From: Candidatus Woesearchaeota archaeon | Lineage (GTDB): Archaea; Nanobdellota; Nanobdellia; Woesearchaeales; UBA12501 | Reading direction: 5' to 3' | DNA: 64,000 nucleotides | NCBI GenBank assembly: GCA_030651375.1 | Contig: JAUSFM010000009.1 | Coordinates: forward strand, 1-64,000 | Shown: positions 1-7,280 of the stretch, in pieces | How the letters are laid out: each line of letters opens with the position of its first letter | Numbering within the stretch: the stretch's first letter is position 1 | The notes under the pieces: model-generated | The model's input: only the letters and a program-made list of their open reading frames with translations | The model's database searches: none | What the model was told of the DNA's origin: nothing | Made by a program: the position numbers and the translations under genes

Positions 1-78
1 AATACGTATCCTAATGGCCGTCCATTGATGTATTACGCACCGGGGTTCAACATCGTGGCGCGGAAGGTTGCACCATGA
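1..78 (+). CDS. C-terminal end of an unidentified protein (cut by window edge)
   Basis: Frame 1 is open from the first base and ends in TGA at 76-78, giving a 25-residue tail that includes PLMYYAPGFNIVARK. The stop overlaps the next start as ATGA, the usual sign of translational coupling, which is why I read it as a genuine gene end. Nothing in 25 residues identifies the family. Confidence 0.5.
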   Translation, partial: NTYPNGRPLMYYAPGFNIVARKVAP

Positions 79-257
79 GTATCTTCAACAACAAAAAAGC
101 CCACGGCCCGATTGACATCGGCTCCAAGATTATTCTGGTCATCTTGGGTATTGTTTTTATCAAGCTCGCGGTGAGCGGCGTGAGCCTGCCGCCGACGGTG
201 CTGCTGTTTTTTGGCATATTCCTTATCATCTCGCAAATTTTAAGTTTTTTCATGTAA
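75..257 (+). CDS. Small two-helix membrane protein
   Basis: A 60-residue protein with a short polar N-terminus (MSIFNNKKAHGPID) and two hydrophobic segments, at about residues 18-34 and 38-58. Its ATG overlaps the stop of the upstream partial gene (ATGA), so the two are probably one operon. There is no cysteine, histidine pair or other catalytic motif. I do not recognise the family; a role at the membrane is all the sequence supports. Confidence 0.6.
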   Translation: MSIFNNKKAHGPIDIGSKIILVILGIVFIKLAVSGVSLPPTVLLFFGIFLIISQILSFFM

Positions 258-309
258 AAATTTATAAATAATGCTTCTGATTATACTCTCATCAAAAGAG
301 GTATATATC

Positions 310-558
310 ATGGAACTTGTCCGGCTCGGCTTTCGCACCAAAATGATGCTGCTGCTCGGTGCAGGCTATCCCATTCTGACGTTCTTGTCGGTTATCATCC
401 TTTCCTATTGTATTGACAACACCAAAGGCGGGCTGTGCTCAAAGCTCATTGGCAACATCCAGTCAATCTGGTCGCTGTGGATTGTGTGCACGATGTTGGT
501 CCTGCTGATGCTGTTCTTGGGCAAGAAGGAAGACGAGGAAGAGAAAAATAAAGATTAA
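310..558 (+). CDS. Small membrane protein with acidic tail
   Basis: An 82-residue protein with two hydrophobic stretches (about 14-34 and 52-70) and a charged tail, KKEDEEEKNKD. The chosen ATG follows an AGAGG Shine-Dalgarno about 9 nt upstream and a TTTATAAATA box at about 259-268, giving a leader of roughly 20 nt. An in-frame ATG 39 nt earlier is less likely because it would lie between the TATA box and the ribosome site. It contains a CIDNTKGGLC segment between the helices, a possible external disulfide. Family not recognised. Confidence 0.6.
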   Translation: MELVRLGFRTKMMLLLGAGYPILTFLSVIILSYCIDNTKGGLCSKLIGNIQSIWSLWIVCTMLVLLMLFLGKKEDEEEKNKD

Positions 559-570
559 AGATATAAAAAA

Positions 571-1014
571 TTAAAGGTCAATCACCACAAACGCTTTCCA
601 TATTCCTTTTTCTTTGGTCACACTGAAGCGGTGTAGTGTGACCGCTTTCAAGTCGTGGAGAAGATCTTGCTTTTTCTTTCCACTGCGGTCGATGGTGTCA
701 CCAAACACCGTGGAAGTTGCCTTCCATACTTTTGTTTTTTTGTTCTGGGTGACGCTGACGTCAATTTTTCGATACACCATCCCCTTAGTGTCCTTCACAT
801 AGATGAGTTCGTCGAGAAAGTCAAACAGCAGTTTTTCGATGTCAGTATTTTTGAGCAGTATCTTCTTTTTTATTCTTGCGGCGATTGTTTTCGGGCTGGC
901 GCTTGATTCAGCAACTGCCTGCGCGCACGATTTGAATAGTCCGCTGATTGTCGTTGCATTCGCCTCAAAGGCGAGGTCTGCCGTAATCATGTTTTCTTTG
1001 AGGTGGAAGGGCAT
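571..1014 (-). CDS. Archease, RtcB RNA-ligase activator
   Basis: A 147-residue protein matching the archease family, which helps the GTP-dependent RNA ligase RtcB form its guanylylated intermediate and turn over during tRNA splicing. Family signatures seen are TADLAFEANA near the N-terminus, the LLFDFLDELIYVKDTKGM core, GDTID, and a C-terminal LKAVTLHRFSV...WKAFVVIDL strand. Length is typical (about 140-150 aa). The ATG sits about 31 nt after a TTTAAAGA-type TATA box, as expected for a leaderless mRNA. An archease fits this window, which also carries intron-containing tRNA genes whose exons must be ligated. Confidence 0.9.
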   Translation of the reverse strand: MPFHLKENMITADLAFEANATTISGLFKSCAQAVAESSASPKTIAARIKKKILLKNTDIEKLLFDFLDELIYVKDTKGMVYRKIDVSVTQNKKTKVWKATSTVFGDTIDRSGKKKQDLLHDLKAVTLHRFSVTKEKGIWKAFVVIDL

Positions 1015-1095
1015 GATAATATCTTTTAATTTGGTGTCTTTAAATACTTTTTTACATAATCAAGAAATTAAAAATAGTTGTCGTTTGGGTGCACT

Positions 1096-1641
1096 TTATC
1101 GAACAGCCTGAATTGGATGCGGTAAAATCTGTTTCAACTCGGTGTTAACCTCTCTATTCCATGCGTCCCTTTTCTTTTTTGCATCATCAAAATCTAATCC
1201 TTCAGATTCAAAATAAGACTTTTTGAAACCTCCATCTGATACGCAAAAAGTATATCTGCCAGAATCGGATCTTCTTTCTCTTGTTATGCTAAAAGTTAGG
1301 CCCAGAATTAAATCATGATCATATAATCTTCTTTCAAACTTCATAGCTCGCACTTTCTTTTCAGATAGAGCTATGCGGAGAAATGCCTCCCCCATAATCC
1401 CTTCATCTTTAACCCCTTCAAGTACGGCAACCACCATATCGGCAAGATCTTCCACTTGGTATTCTCCGGTTGTTCCCTCTCTCCAACCACCAATTGAATC
1501 GACAGTTATCATATCTGATCTTACTCTACTCTTGTCAGAATGGAATTCATATGCTCTAAAATAGTTTGAACGAACTACTGCTGTTAGATTTTCAATTGCT
1601 TGGTCTTGTGATAAACCGGTTGCTTCTTTCAAATAACTCAT
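1096..1641 (-). CDS. Hypothetical protein
   Basis: A 181-residue soluble protein starting MSYLKEATGLSQDQAIENL. I prefer this ATG because a TTATAAA box begins 31 nt upstream, the spacing used by leaderless genes throughout the window; a longer reading 30 residues upstream would start before the promoter. The sequence alternates charged helices and strands, with no signal peptide or membrane segment and no cysteine cluster. The genes around it are unrelated, so context does not help. Family not recognised. Confidence 0.6.
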   Translation of the reverse strand: MSYLKEATGLSQDQAIENLTAVVRSNYFRAYEFHSDKSRVRSDMITVDSIGGWREGTTGEYQVEDLADMVVAVLEGVKDEGIMGEAFLRIALSEKKVRAMKFERRLYDHDLILGLTFSITRERRSDSGRYTFCVSDGGFKKSYFESEGLDFDDAKKKRDAWNREVNTELKQILPHPIQAVR

Positions 1642-1747
1642 TTTATTCTGGGCACACCGAACTCCTTTATAACCCTTTCTATCTCTACCAGCTATAAGGT
1701 TATTATAATGACAGAACCAAACAAGGTACACACATAGAAAAAGATAA

Positions 1748-1891
1748 TCATCCCATCTTCTTGCGCATCTTCGTCAGGGCAATATAGTCATCTTTTGTTC
1801 CTGAGCCGTCTTTGCACTTTGCCTCTAAGACCGCTAACTCTGCTTTCCATTCTTTCTGCCGTCGTTCCAATTCTTTTTTGCTTTGTGCCAT
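1748..1891 (-). CDS. Very small charged helical protein
   Basis: A 47-residue frame, MAQSKKELERRQKEWK... ending KMRKKMG, very rich in Lys/Arg/Glu and predicted to be a single amphipathic helix or short coiled coil. Support for it being real is a TTTATATAA box about 30 nt before the ATG (plus-strand positions about 1911-1920), the same leaderless arrangement as its neighbours. No known family comes to mind. Confidence 0.55.
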   Translation of the reverse strand: MAQSKKELERRQKEWKAELAVLEAKCKDGSGTKDDYIALTKMRKKMG

Positions 1892-2014
1892 ACTATCTCT
1901 CAAAACTTCTTATTATATAAAATTAACGGAACGCAGAGAGAAATAAAAGATTTTTTTGGTGATTTTCGGTATTCTCACATAGGTTTATAAACAATTAGGG
2001 CTTCTTTCATTTTT

Positions 2015-2752
2015 ATGGGACAGAACTTTTGGACGGTTGTTGCGGGAGTCATTTCAGAAGCAGACATCCTTCTTGAAATAATTGACGCGCGGGCAGTCGA
2101 TGAAACAAGAAACATAGTAATCGAGGAAAAAGTCAAAAAAAGCGGAAAAACACTTATCTATGTTTTGAACAAATGCGACCTTGCTGATAAGGAAAAACTT
2201 GACAAGCTCAAGAAAACGCTGGTTCCTTCAGTGTTTATCTCCTGCAAAACCTATCACGGCATCAACATTCTCAAAGAAAAAATAATTATCGAAGGCAAGA
2301 GGAAGGGTTTGGAAAAGCCGCGCGTCGGCGTCTTGGGATATCCCAACATGGGCAAAAGTTCCGTTATCAACGCGTTGAGCGGAACCTCAAAGGCGCGAAC
2401 ATCAAGCATATCAGGGCTTACGCGCGGAAAGCAGTATATCAGCATGCGGCAATTTTCTCTTATTGACACACCCGGCGTCATTCCGTACGGCGAAAATGAT
2501 CGGATAAAAAATGCGATGACCGGGATAAATACCAAATCAAAACATCCAGAATCTGACCTTCTGCTGATAATGCAAGAGCATCCTGGAATTATAGAATCGC
2601 ATTACACTGTTCCGGTAGGAAAAGATACAGAAAAAACTCTTGAGAAAATTGCGATTAAAATAAACTATATTAAAAAAGGCAACCTTCCTGATACCGCGCG
2701 GGCATCTGAACTAATTCTTAAGCTGCTGCGGGAAGGAAAAATAAAAATGTGA
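2015..2752 (+). CDS. Circularly permuted GTPase (YlqF/YawG-like)
   Basis: A 245-residue GTPase in which the G motifs are permuted: the G4 motif NKCD is at residues 52-55, the Walker A/G1 motif GYPNMGKSS at 108-116 and G3 DTPG at 151-154. This G4-G5-G1-G2-G3 order defines the YlqF/RbgA/YawG/Nog2 group, which act in ribosome (mostly large subunit) assembly. A TTTATAAA box begins 31 nt before the ATG. The protein lacks any long extra domain, so it is a minimal version. The assembly role is inferred from family membership. Confidence 0.85.
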   Translation: MGQNFWTVVAGVISEADILLEIIDARAVDETRNIVIEEKVKKSGKTLIYVLNKCDLADKEKLDKLKKTLVPSVFISCKTYHGINILKEKIIIEGKRKGLEKPRVGVLGYPNMGKSSVINALSGTSKARTSSISGLTRGKQYISMRQFSLIDTPGVIPYGENDRIKNAMTGINTKSKHPESDLLLIMQEHPGIIESHYTVPVGKDTEKTLEKIAIKINYIKKGNLPDTARASELILKLLREGKIKM

Positions 2753-3229
2753 TTATCTTGGTTGCGCGTCCAATTGCCACCTTCCCCGATAATTTTGAGC
2801 TTGGCCGGGTTGATATACTCCAAAACTGGAAATAGTTCCATCTGGTTTATGTATGGTTCCATCATATTTTATTTCCGTAAAACGGCTAACGTCTAAACGA
2901 CCTAGTTCTTCAGGCAATTTTACTCTGCCTCGGTATAGTTTTGTAAATTCAATTTTTGTCCCTTCGATTGTGCCTACCAATCCTGAATCGCCAAAGACAT
3001 CTTTTCCCTGTGCAATAAAAAGGCCGGATGTAGGGTCATACTCCAACACCCACACATTAAATGTATATGTTCTATTATTAACAGCATTTGTCTCTTGCCT
3101 TCGTGCAAGGCCGGTTGGGTCATCTTTGAATCGCCCTGCATCAAACTCTTCTGATGCTCTTATCAATTCAGAATCTCTATGAAAGAATCCGCTCAATGTT
3201 AAACCAACAAGGTCGTCTCTTTGGAACAT
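2753..3229 (-). CDS. Beta-rich hypothetical protein, lipocalin/avidin-like barrel suspected
   Basis: A 158-residue protein rich in beta-strand patterns: FNVWVLEYDPTSGLFIAQGKD, then GTIEGTKIEFTKLYRG, IKYDGTIH and a final YRGRWQL. Alternating hydrophobic strands, an I.FTK.Y segment and a GRW ending resemble small lipocalin-like or avidin-like barrels in which successive strands report ligand-binding loops, but I cannot assign a family with certainty. The ATG lies 28 nt from a TTTATAAT box. No signal peptide, so it is probably cytosolic. Its stop abuts that of the permuted GTPase gene, which is convergent. Confidence 0.55.
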   Translation of the reverse strand: MFQRDDLVGLTLSGFFHRDSELIRASEEFDAGRFKDDPTGLARRQETNAVNNRTYTFNVWVLEYDPTSGLFIAQGKDVFGDSGLVGTIEGTKIEFTKLYRGRVKLPEELGRLDVSRFTEIKYDGTIHKPDGTISSFGVYQPGQAQNYRGRWQLDAQPR

Positions 3230-3277
3230 ACCCTGCCCTTCCAGCCTGATTATAAATAGTTTTTGTAACTCAACTAC

Positions 3278-4996
3278 TCATATCCTTCCCCGTTTCATTA
3301 TCGAAGTGGCAACCCACAATCCAATCGCGCCAGCGGCAGTCAATCCTATCAGCGCAAACGCCGGAAAGCCGAAAATCATCGGGCCCGTTGGCAGCTGCAT
3401 AATCAAGGCAGAGGCAACAATAAACGCAGCGACAATCATGCCGAGCGTGAGCCGGTTTGAGGAACGGTCAATCTCAAGCTCAATCTCATGCAAGTCCTTG
3501 TGGCGGAAGTCAAATTCTAGCTTGCCGCGCTCGAATGTTCGAATTACATTATCCACGCGCCGCGGAAGGTCGCGCGCCCTGCTGAACAGCACCGCCGCCG
3601 CTTTTTTTATGTTCGTACTGATATTCTCGACACTCATGCGCTTGCGCACCAGCTCGTGCATGGATGGAGTGAGGACAACCTGCACGTTGAAGCTTGGGTC
3701 AAGCGATCGGCAGATTCCTTCGGCAGTTCCAATCGCCTTGCCGAGCATGAAGAAATCCTTGGGAATGCGCGCCTGATACTTGATGTTCAGTGCTCCTAAC
3801 TCCTGAATCACTTTCTGCAGGTCAATATCTCCCAGCTCAATGTTTTGGTATTCATCAAGCATGTTTTTCAGGTCTGCTTTCAACTCATGCATCGGCACCT
3901 CAACTTCCGTCGCATCAAACCGGAGCAGCGCGCGGGCAAGTTCGTCGATGTTAAACTGGAGCAGGTTGATGAAGACATCAGTGATGTTGTCTGAAAATTC
4001 TGGGTCAATTCCCTTCATCATGCCAAAATCCAAATACCCAACGATATTGTTTCTCAACACCATGATATTGCCCGGGTGCGGGTCGGCATGGAAGAACCGG
4101 TGCTCAAACACCTGCTGAAAGATGGAGAGGATGAATCGGCGCGCAATAATTTTTCGGTTGTACTGCTGGCTCGGAAATTTTCGGAGAAGCTGTTTTTCGT
4201 CCTCTGTTTTTGTTTTCTTTTTTGAAATGTCTTCAATCCTAATAAGGTCGGTTATCTTAATGCCATCAATAAACTCCATGGTGAGTACATTTTTTGACGT
4301 ATAGTTCCAGTATACGCGGGGAACCTTGACTGTTTTGTCGCCGCTAAAATTTTTTGCAAACCGGTCAATATTCGCGCCTTCGAGCTTGTAATTCATCTCG
4401 CGGTGAATCTGCTTGTCAAATTCCTCAACAAATCCCTTGGGGTTGAAGAGCCGGGCTTGCGGGAATTCTTTTTCAATTTTTTCGGCGAGATAATACAGAA
4501 TGCGCACGTCATGGTCAATGGTTTCCTTGATGTTCGGGCGCACGATTTTGACGACGACATGCTCACCGGTTTTGAGCCATGCTTCATGCACCTGTCCGAT
4601 GGATGCGGACGCCAGCGGCGTTTCATTGAACTTTTTGAAGACTTGCGACGCTGGCTTGCCTAAGTCTTGTTCAATGGTTGTGGTGACCTGCTCAAAGCCG
4701 AATGGCTTGACATGGTCTTGGAGCTTGCTTAATTCTTCGATATAATCCGACGGAAGAATATCTGGTCGTGTCGAGAGAACCTGCCCCAGTTTGACAAATG
4801 TCGGGCCGAGTTCTTCAAGCACGGTGCGGAACCGCGCAGCCGGAGAAATATGCTTTACGCCCCGCATAAACACGCGGTCAGTCAGCGGAAGGTGCGCTTT
4901 TAATTCAATGCGGTCAATGACATAGCTGAAGCCGTGGCGTGCGAGAACACGTGCAATCTGACGGAGGCGTCCGCTGCTATCTTGGGGGTCATTCAT
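3278..4996 (-). CDS. UbiB/ABC1/ADCK-family atypical kinase
   Basis: A 572-residue member of the AarF/UbiB/ABC1 family. Visible signatures are the KxGQ-type motif FVKLGQVLSTRPDILP, the alanine-rich loop PLASASIGQVHEA, VVVKIVRP (ATP-binding lysine), FFHADPHPGNIMV (catalytic loop) and YLDFGMMKG (metal-binding Asp). Two hydrophobic helices close the C-terminus (about 515-535 and 540-562), giving membrane attachment. Family members are linked to isoprenoid quinone or lipid metabolism; no quinone genes are visible here, so the substrate is open. It lies 12 nt downstream of the phasin-like gene, probably in one transcript. Confidence 0.9.
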   Translation of the reverse strand: MNDPQDSSGRLRQIARVLARHGFSYVIDRIELKAHLPLTDRVFMRGVKHISPAARFRTVLEELGPTFVKLGQVLSTRPDILPSDYIEELSKLQDHVKPFGFEQVTTTIEQDLGKPASQVFKKFNETPLASASIGQVHEAWLKTGEHVVVKIVRPNIKETIDHDVRILYYLAEKIEKEFPQARLFNPKGFVEEFDKQIHREMNYKLEGANIDRFAKNFSGDKTVKVPRVYWNYTSKNVLTMEFIDGIKITDLIRIEDISKKKTKTEDEKQLLRKFPSQQYNRKIIARRFILSIFQQVFEHRFFHADPHPGNIMVLRNNIVGYLDFGMMKGIDPEFSDNITDVFINLLQFNIDELARALLRFDATEVEVPMHELKADLKNMLDEYQNIELGDIDLQKVIQELGALNIKYQARIPKDFFMLGKAIGTAEGICRSLDPSFNVQVVLTPSMHELVRKRMSVENISTNIKKAAAVLFSRARDLPRRVDNVIRTFERGKLEFDFRHKDLHEIELEIDRSSNRLTLGMIVAAFIVASALIMQLPTGPMIFGFPAFALIGLTAAGAIGLWVATSIMKRGRI

Positions 4997-5008
4997 GAAC
5001 CTGCTCTT

Positions 5009-5326
5009 TTAGCGTTTCTTTTTTCGCCCGGATTTTTTTGCGCCGAGCAGCCGTTCAAGCCGGTCCAATGCCGTGTGTGCTGCATGAATGTGCTTTGGCG
5101 TGAGGCCGGACAGCCGGGCAACATACTTGAGTTCGCGTTCGGCAACCTGCTCAAAATGTTTGCACTCTTTTTGAGACTCTTTGACCAAATTGAACACGAA
5201 TTTTTTGCCTTCAGCGGGCGTGAGCTTGCTGTTTTTCAGCTGCTTGACTGCCTTTTCAGCTTTTTCTTTTGTCAGGGCTCCTGCGCCTAGGCCCAGCAGA
5301 ATTGCTTTTTTGAGAACGTCTTTCAT
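5009..5326 (-). CDS. Phasin-like helical protein
   Basis: A 105-residue, almost entirely helical protein with a short hydrophobic N-terminus (MKDVLKKAILLGLGAGALT) followed by a charged coiled-coil region and a KKSGRKKKR tail. This matches small proteins annotated as phasin-like or polyhydroxyalkanoate synthesis regulator, which commonly sit beside ABC1/UbiB kinases. The ATG follows GAGGTG by 6 nt and a TATAAAAG box. No polyhydroxyalkanoate synthase is visible, so the name describes the fold rather than a proven role; it is more likely an adaptor for the adjacent kinase. Confidence 0.65.
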   Translation of the reverse strand: MKDVLKKAILLGLGAGALTKEKAEKAVKQLKNSKLTPAEGKKFVFNLVKESQKECKHFEQVAERELKYVARLSGLTPKHIHAAHTALDRLERLLGAKKSGRKKKR

Positions 5327-5515
5327 ACTACACCTCTTTTATACTTGATACTCATTGATGTCATTGATACTCCTTTCTCTTATTTATATACTCTTGTTTT
5401 TAAATTTTCTTATTATCGCTCGGTTCTTACTCTGCTCTCGCGCTGCTCTCACTCGGTCTTTGCATTCTCCTTTAAAAGCAAAAACCTAATAAGCGACCTC
5501 TGGCACGCTGTCTTC

Positions 5516-6607
5516 ATGCCTGACTATAGCAAACAAATCAAGGAGTTTGAAGCTGAACTCGAGAAGATGCAGTATAATAAGCACACCCAAAAACATTATG
5601 GTTTGGTGCGCGCAAAAATTGCCAAGCTCCGCGAGACTGAAGTTTCACGCTCAAAAGGCAGCAAAATTCCTGACGGCTACTCGGTCAAGAAAAGTGGCGA
5701 CGCGACGGTGATTCTTGTTGGATTTCCATCCGCAGGAAAGTCAACGCTGCTCAACGTGCTGACTGATGCGAAATCACGCGTCGGCGCCTATGCGTTCACC
5801 ACGCTGACCGTTATTCCCGGATTGATGCGGCATGAGAACGCTAAGATTCAGGTTCTCGACGTGCCCGGCATTGTGGAAGGCGCAGCCAGCGGCAGGGGCA
5901 GAGGGCGTGAAGTGCTTGCCGTGATGCGCACCGCAGACTTGTGCCTGATTCTTATTGATGTTAATTATCCGGAACATCTGCCGGTGCTGCGCAAAGAAAT
6001 CTACGATGCGGGCCTGCGGCTTGACCAGCGCTTGCCGGAAGTGAAAATCACCAAAAAAACACGGGGAGGGCTTGATGTTGCCACGACGGTAAAGCTCACG
6101 CACATGACATTTGAAACCATTGAAGCGGTGCTCAAGGAAATGCGCATCCATAACGCCGATGTGGTCATTCGCACGGACATTACGGTTGACCAGCTCATTG
6201 ACATTGTTGAGGGAAATAAAATCTACTTGCCATCCCTTGTGGTGCTGAATAAAATTGACTTGGTTGACAAGGCAACCGTTGACCGGGTGAAAGCAATAGT
6301 GAAGCCGGACCTGTGCATTTCAGCGCAGGAAAAAATCAGCATCGACGACCTCAAGAATGCCACCTTCAAAAATCTTGACCTGATTCGGCTGTACTGCAAG
6401 GAAGTTGGAAAAAAAGCAGATCTCCAAGTTCCGCTGATTATGAAACGCAATTCAATGGTTCGCGACATGTGCAACAAGCTGCACCGCGATTTTGTGATGA
6501 GATTTAAGTTCGCGCGCGTGTGGGGATCAAGCAAGTTTCCCGGCCAAAAGCTTTCATTAAATTATCACCTGCAGGACGGTGATGTTGTTGAACTGCATCT
6601 CCGGTGA
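5516..6607 (+). CDS. DRG-family GTPase with TGS domain
   Basis: A 363-residue archaeal/eukaryotic DRG GTPase. From the N-terminus: a charged helical region (1-60), Walker A GFPSAGKST (69-77), G3 DVPGI, G4 NKID, and a C-terminal TGS domain ending KLSLNYHLQDGDVVELHLR. DRG proteins bind ribosomes and are thought to assist translation. I start at the ATG giving MPDYSKQIKEFE, the conserved DRG beginning; the open frame continues 57 codons upstream but that stretch is hydrophobic and unlike the family. The TTTAAAAG box lies about 45 nt upstream, so there is a short leader. Confidence 0.92.
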   Translation: MPDYSKQIKEFEAELEKMQYNKHTQKHYGLVRAKIAKLRETEVSRSKGSKIPDGYSVKKSGDATVILVGFPSAGKSTLLNVLTDAKSRVGAYAFTTLTVIPGLMRHENAKIQVLDVPGIVEGAASGRGRGREVLAVMRTADLCLILIDVNYPEHLPVLRKEIYDAGLRLDQRLPEVKITKKTRGGLDVATTVKLTHMTFETIEAVLKEMRIHNADVVIRTDITVDQLIDIVEGNKIYLPSLVVLNKIDLVDKATVDRVKAIVKPDLCISAQEKISIDDLKNATFKNLDLIRLYCKEVGKKADLQVPLIMKRNSMVRDMCNKLHRDFVMRFKFARVWGSSKFPGQKLSLNYHLQDGDVVELHLR

Positions 6608-6649
6608 ATGTTGTTTTGTTGTTTTTAATCCTTTTAATGGTTCTTAACT

Positions 6650-6693
6650 GTTTTTTTAATTGTTTTTAATTGTTTTTAATCGTTTTTAATCAG
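6650..6693 (+). repeat. Tandem repeat of about 10 bp, TTGTTTTTAA-type
   Basis: Four near-identical units of GTTTTTAAT(T/C) follow one another downstream of the DRG gene. The T-runs would also serve as an archaeal terminator for that gene. A related, more degenerate unit occurs a little upstream at about 6621-6640. Confidence 0.7.
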
Positions 6694-6830
6694 TCTCTAT
6701 GGAACAGTTACAAAACGAGTGAGCGCTCTTTCCCGAGCATTTTTTACCTCGTAAAAAATAGAAAGGTATAAATATGACTGACGCTTTAACTCTTTTTTAT
6801 TCACCCACGCTCGGTATTGAATGATGCTGA

Positions 6831-6857
6831 GTTGATGAATAGTTGATGAACATCAAC
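6831..6857 (+). promoter_or_regulatory. GTTGATGAA direct repeat with a perfect palindrome
   Basis: Two 11-bp direct units (GTTGATGAATA and GTTGATGAACA) are adjacent, and the second extends into the palindrome GTTGATG-AA-CATCAAC (6842-6857, 7-bp arms). It lies about 85 bp upstream of the small winged-helix gene, so it could be that regulator's own operator. Binding is inference. Confidence 0.45.
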
Positions 6858-6868
6858 AAAAAATAACA

Positions 6869-6906
6869 AAAAACTAAATAAAAACTAAATAAAAACTAAA
6901 TAAAAT
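6869..6906 (+). repeat. Tandem A-rich repeat, about 11 bp unit AAAAACTAAAT
   Basis: Three consecutive copies of AAAAACTAAAT end about 35 nt before the winged-helix ATG and overlap the place where a TATA/BRE would lie. Copy number changes here could alter promoter strength. Confidence 0.7.
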
Positions 6907-6940
6907 AGGTGTTTGACAACACTCGTACGGGGGGTACACA

Positions 6941-7132
6941 ATGGGACAGCAAGATATCTACGATTTTTTAAAAAACAACAAAGAAGACTGGTACACTTCT
7001 AAAGAACTTAGCAAGCATCTCGGCATTTCTATCGGCTCGGTAACCATGAGCTTGAAAAAATTGCGCGAAAGCAGAAGCGTGAAGTTCCAGACCACCAAGA
7101 GAAACATGTTCAAGTACATGTTTAAGAAATAA
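6941..7132 (+). CDS. Small winged-helix DNA-binding protein
   Basis: A 63-residue protein consisting of one winged helix-turn-helix: DIYDFLKNNKEDWYTSKELSKHLGISIGSVTMSLKKLRESR, then a basic wing SVKFQTTKRNMFKYMFKK. The arrangement matches MarR/LysR-like minimal wHTH regulators common in archaea. The region upstream carries repeats and a palindrome suitable for autoregulation. A GGGGGTACACA stretch lies just before the ATG. Target genes are unknown; thrS is next downstream, with its own promoter. Confidence 0.8.
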   Translation: MGQQDIYDFLKNNKEDWYTSKELSKHLGISIGSVTMSLKKLRESRSVKFQTTKRNMFKYMFKK

Positions 7133-7250
7133 AGTATTTAAATTATTTTTTAATTCCTGTGTGCTGAGAAAAAATATAATTTTCTTCTCTTTTACTCTAT
7201 ACCTCTAATCGAGCCACAATCTTTTTATACCTCCCTCATTCTCCAAACGT

Positions 7251-7268
7251 AATGCATGATTTTGCATT
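7251..7268 (+). promoter_or_regulatory. Short hairpin between thrS promoter and start
   Basis: AATGCA and TGCATT form a 6-bp stem with a 6-nt loop 12 nt before the thrS ATG. The CTTTTTATACC box at about 7221-7231 would put this hairpin near the 5' end of the mRNA. Some thrS mRNAs are controlled by leader structure, but a function here is only a possibility. Confidence 0.3.
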
Positions 7269-7280
7269 GTAGGCAAGACA

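Larger units (their letters stand above)
6608..6940 (+). other. 333 nt spacer with direct repeats and a palindrome
   Basis: No gene is supported here. The spacer holds a T-rich tandem repeat, an A-rich tandem repeat next to the following gene, and a GTTGATGAA direct repeat/palindrome between them, all listed separately. There is also a possible TATAAATA at about 6767. The spacer is strongly AT-rich compared with the flanking coding sequence and looks regulatory. Confidence 0.6.

Noticed and set aside
6774-6824. 16-codon ORF in the 6.6-6.9 kb spacer
   Set aside because: The nearby TATAAATA would start transcription inside or after it, and no ribosome site is present.
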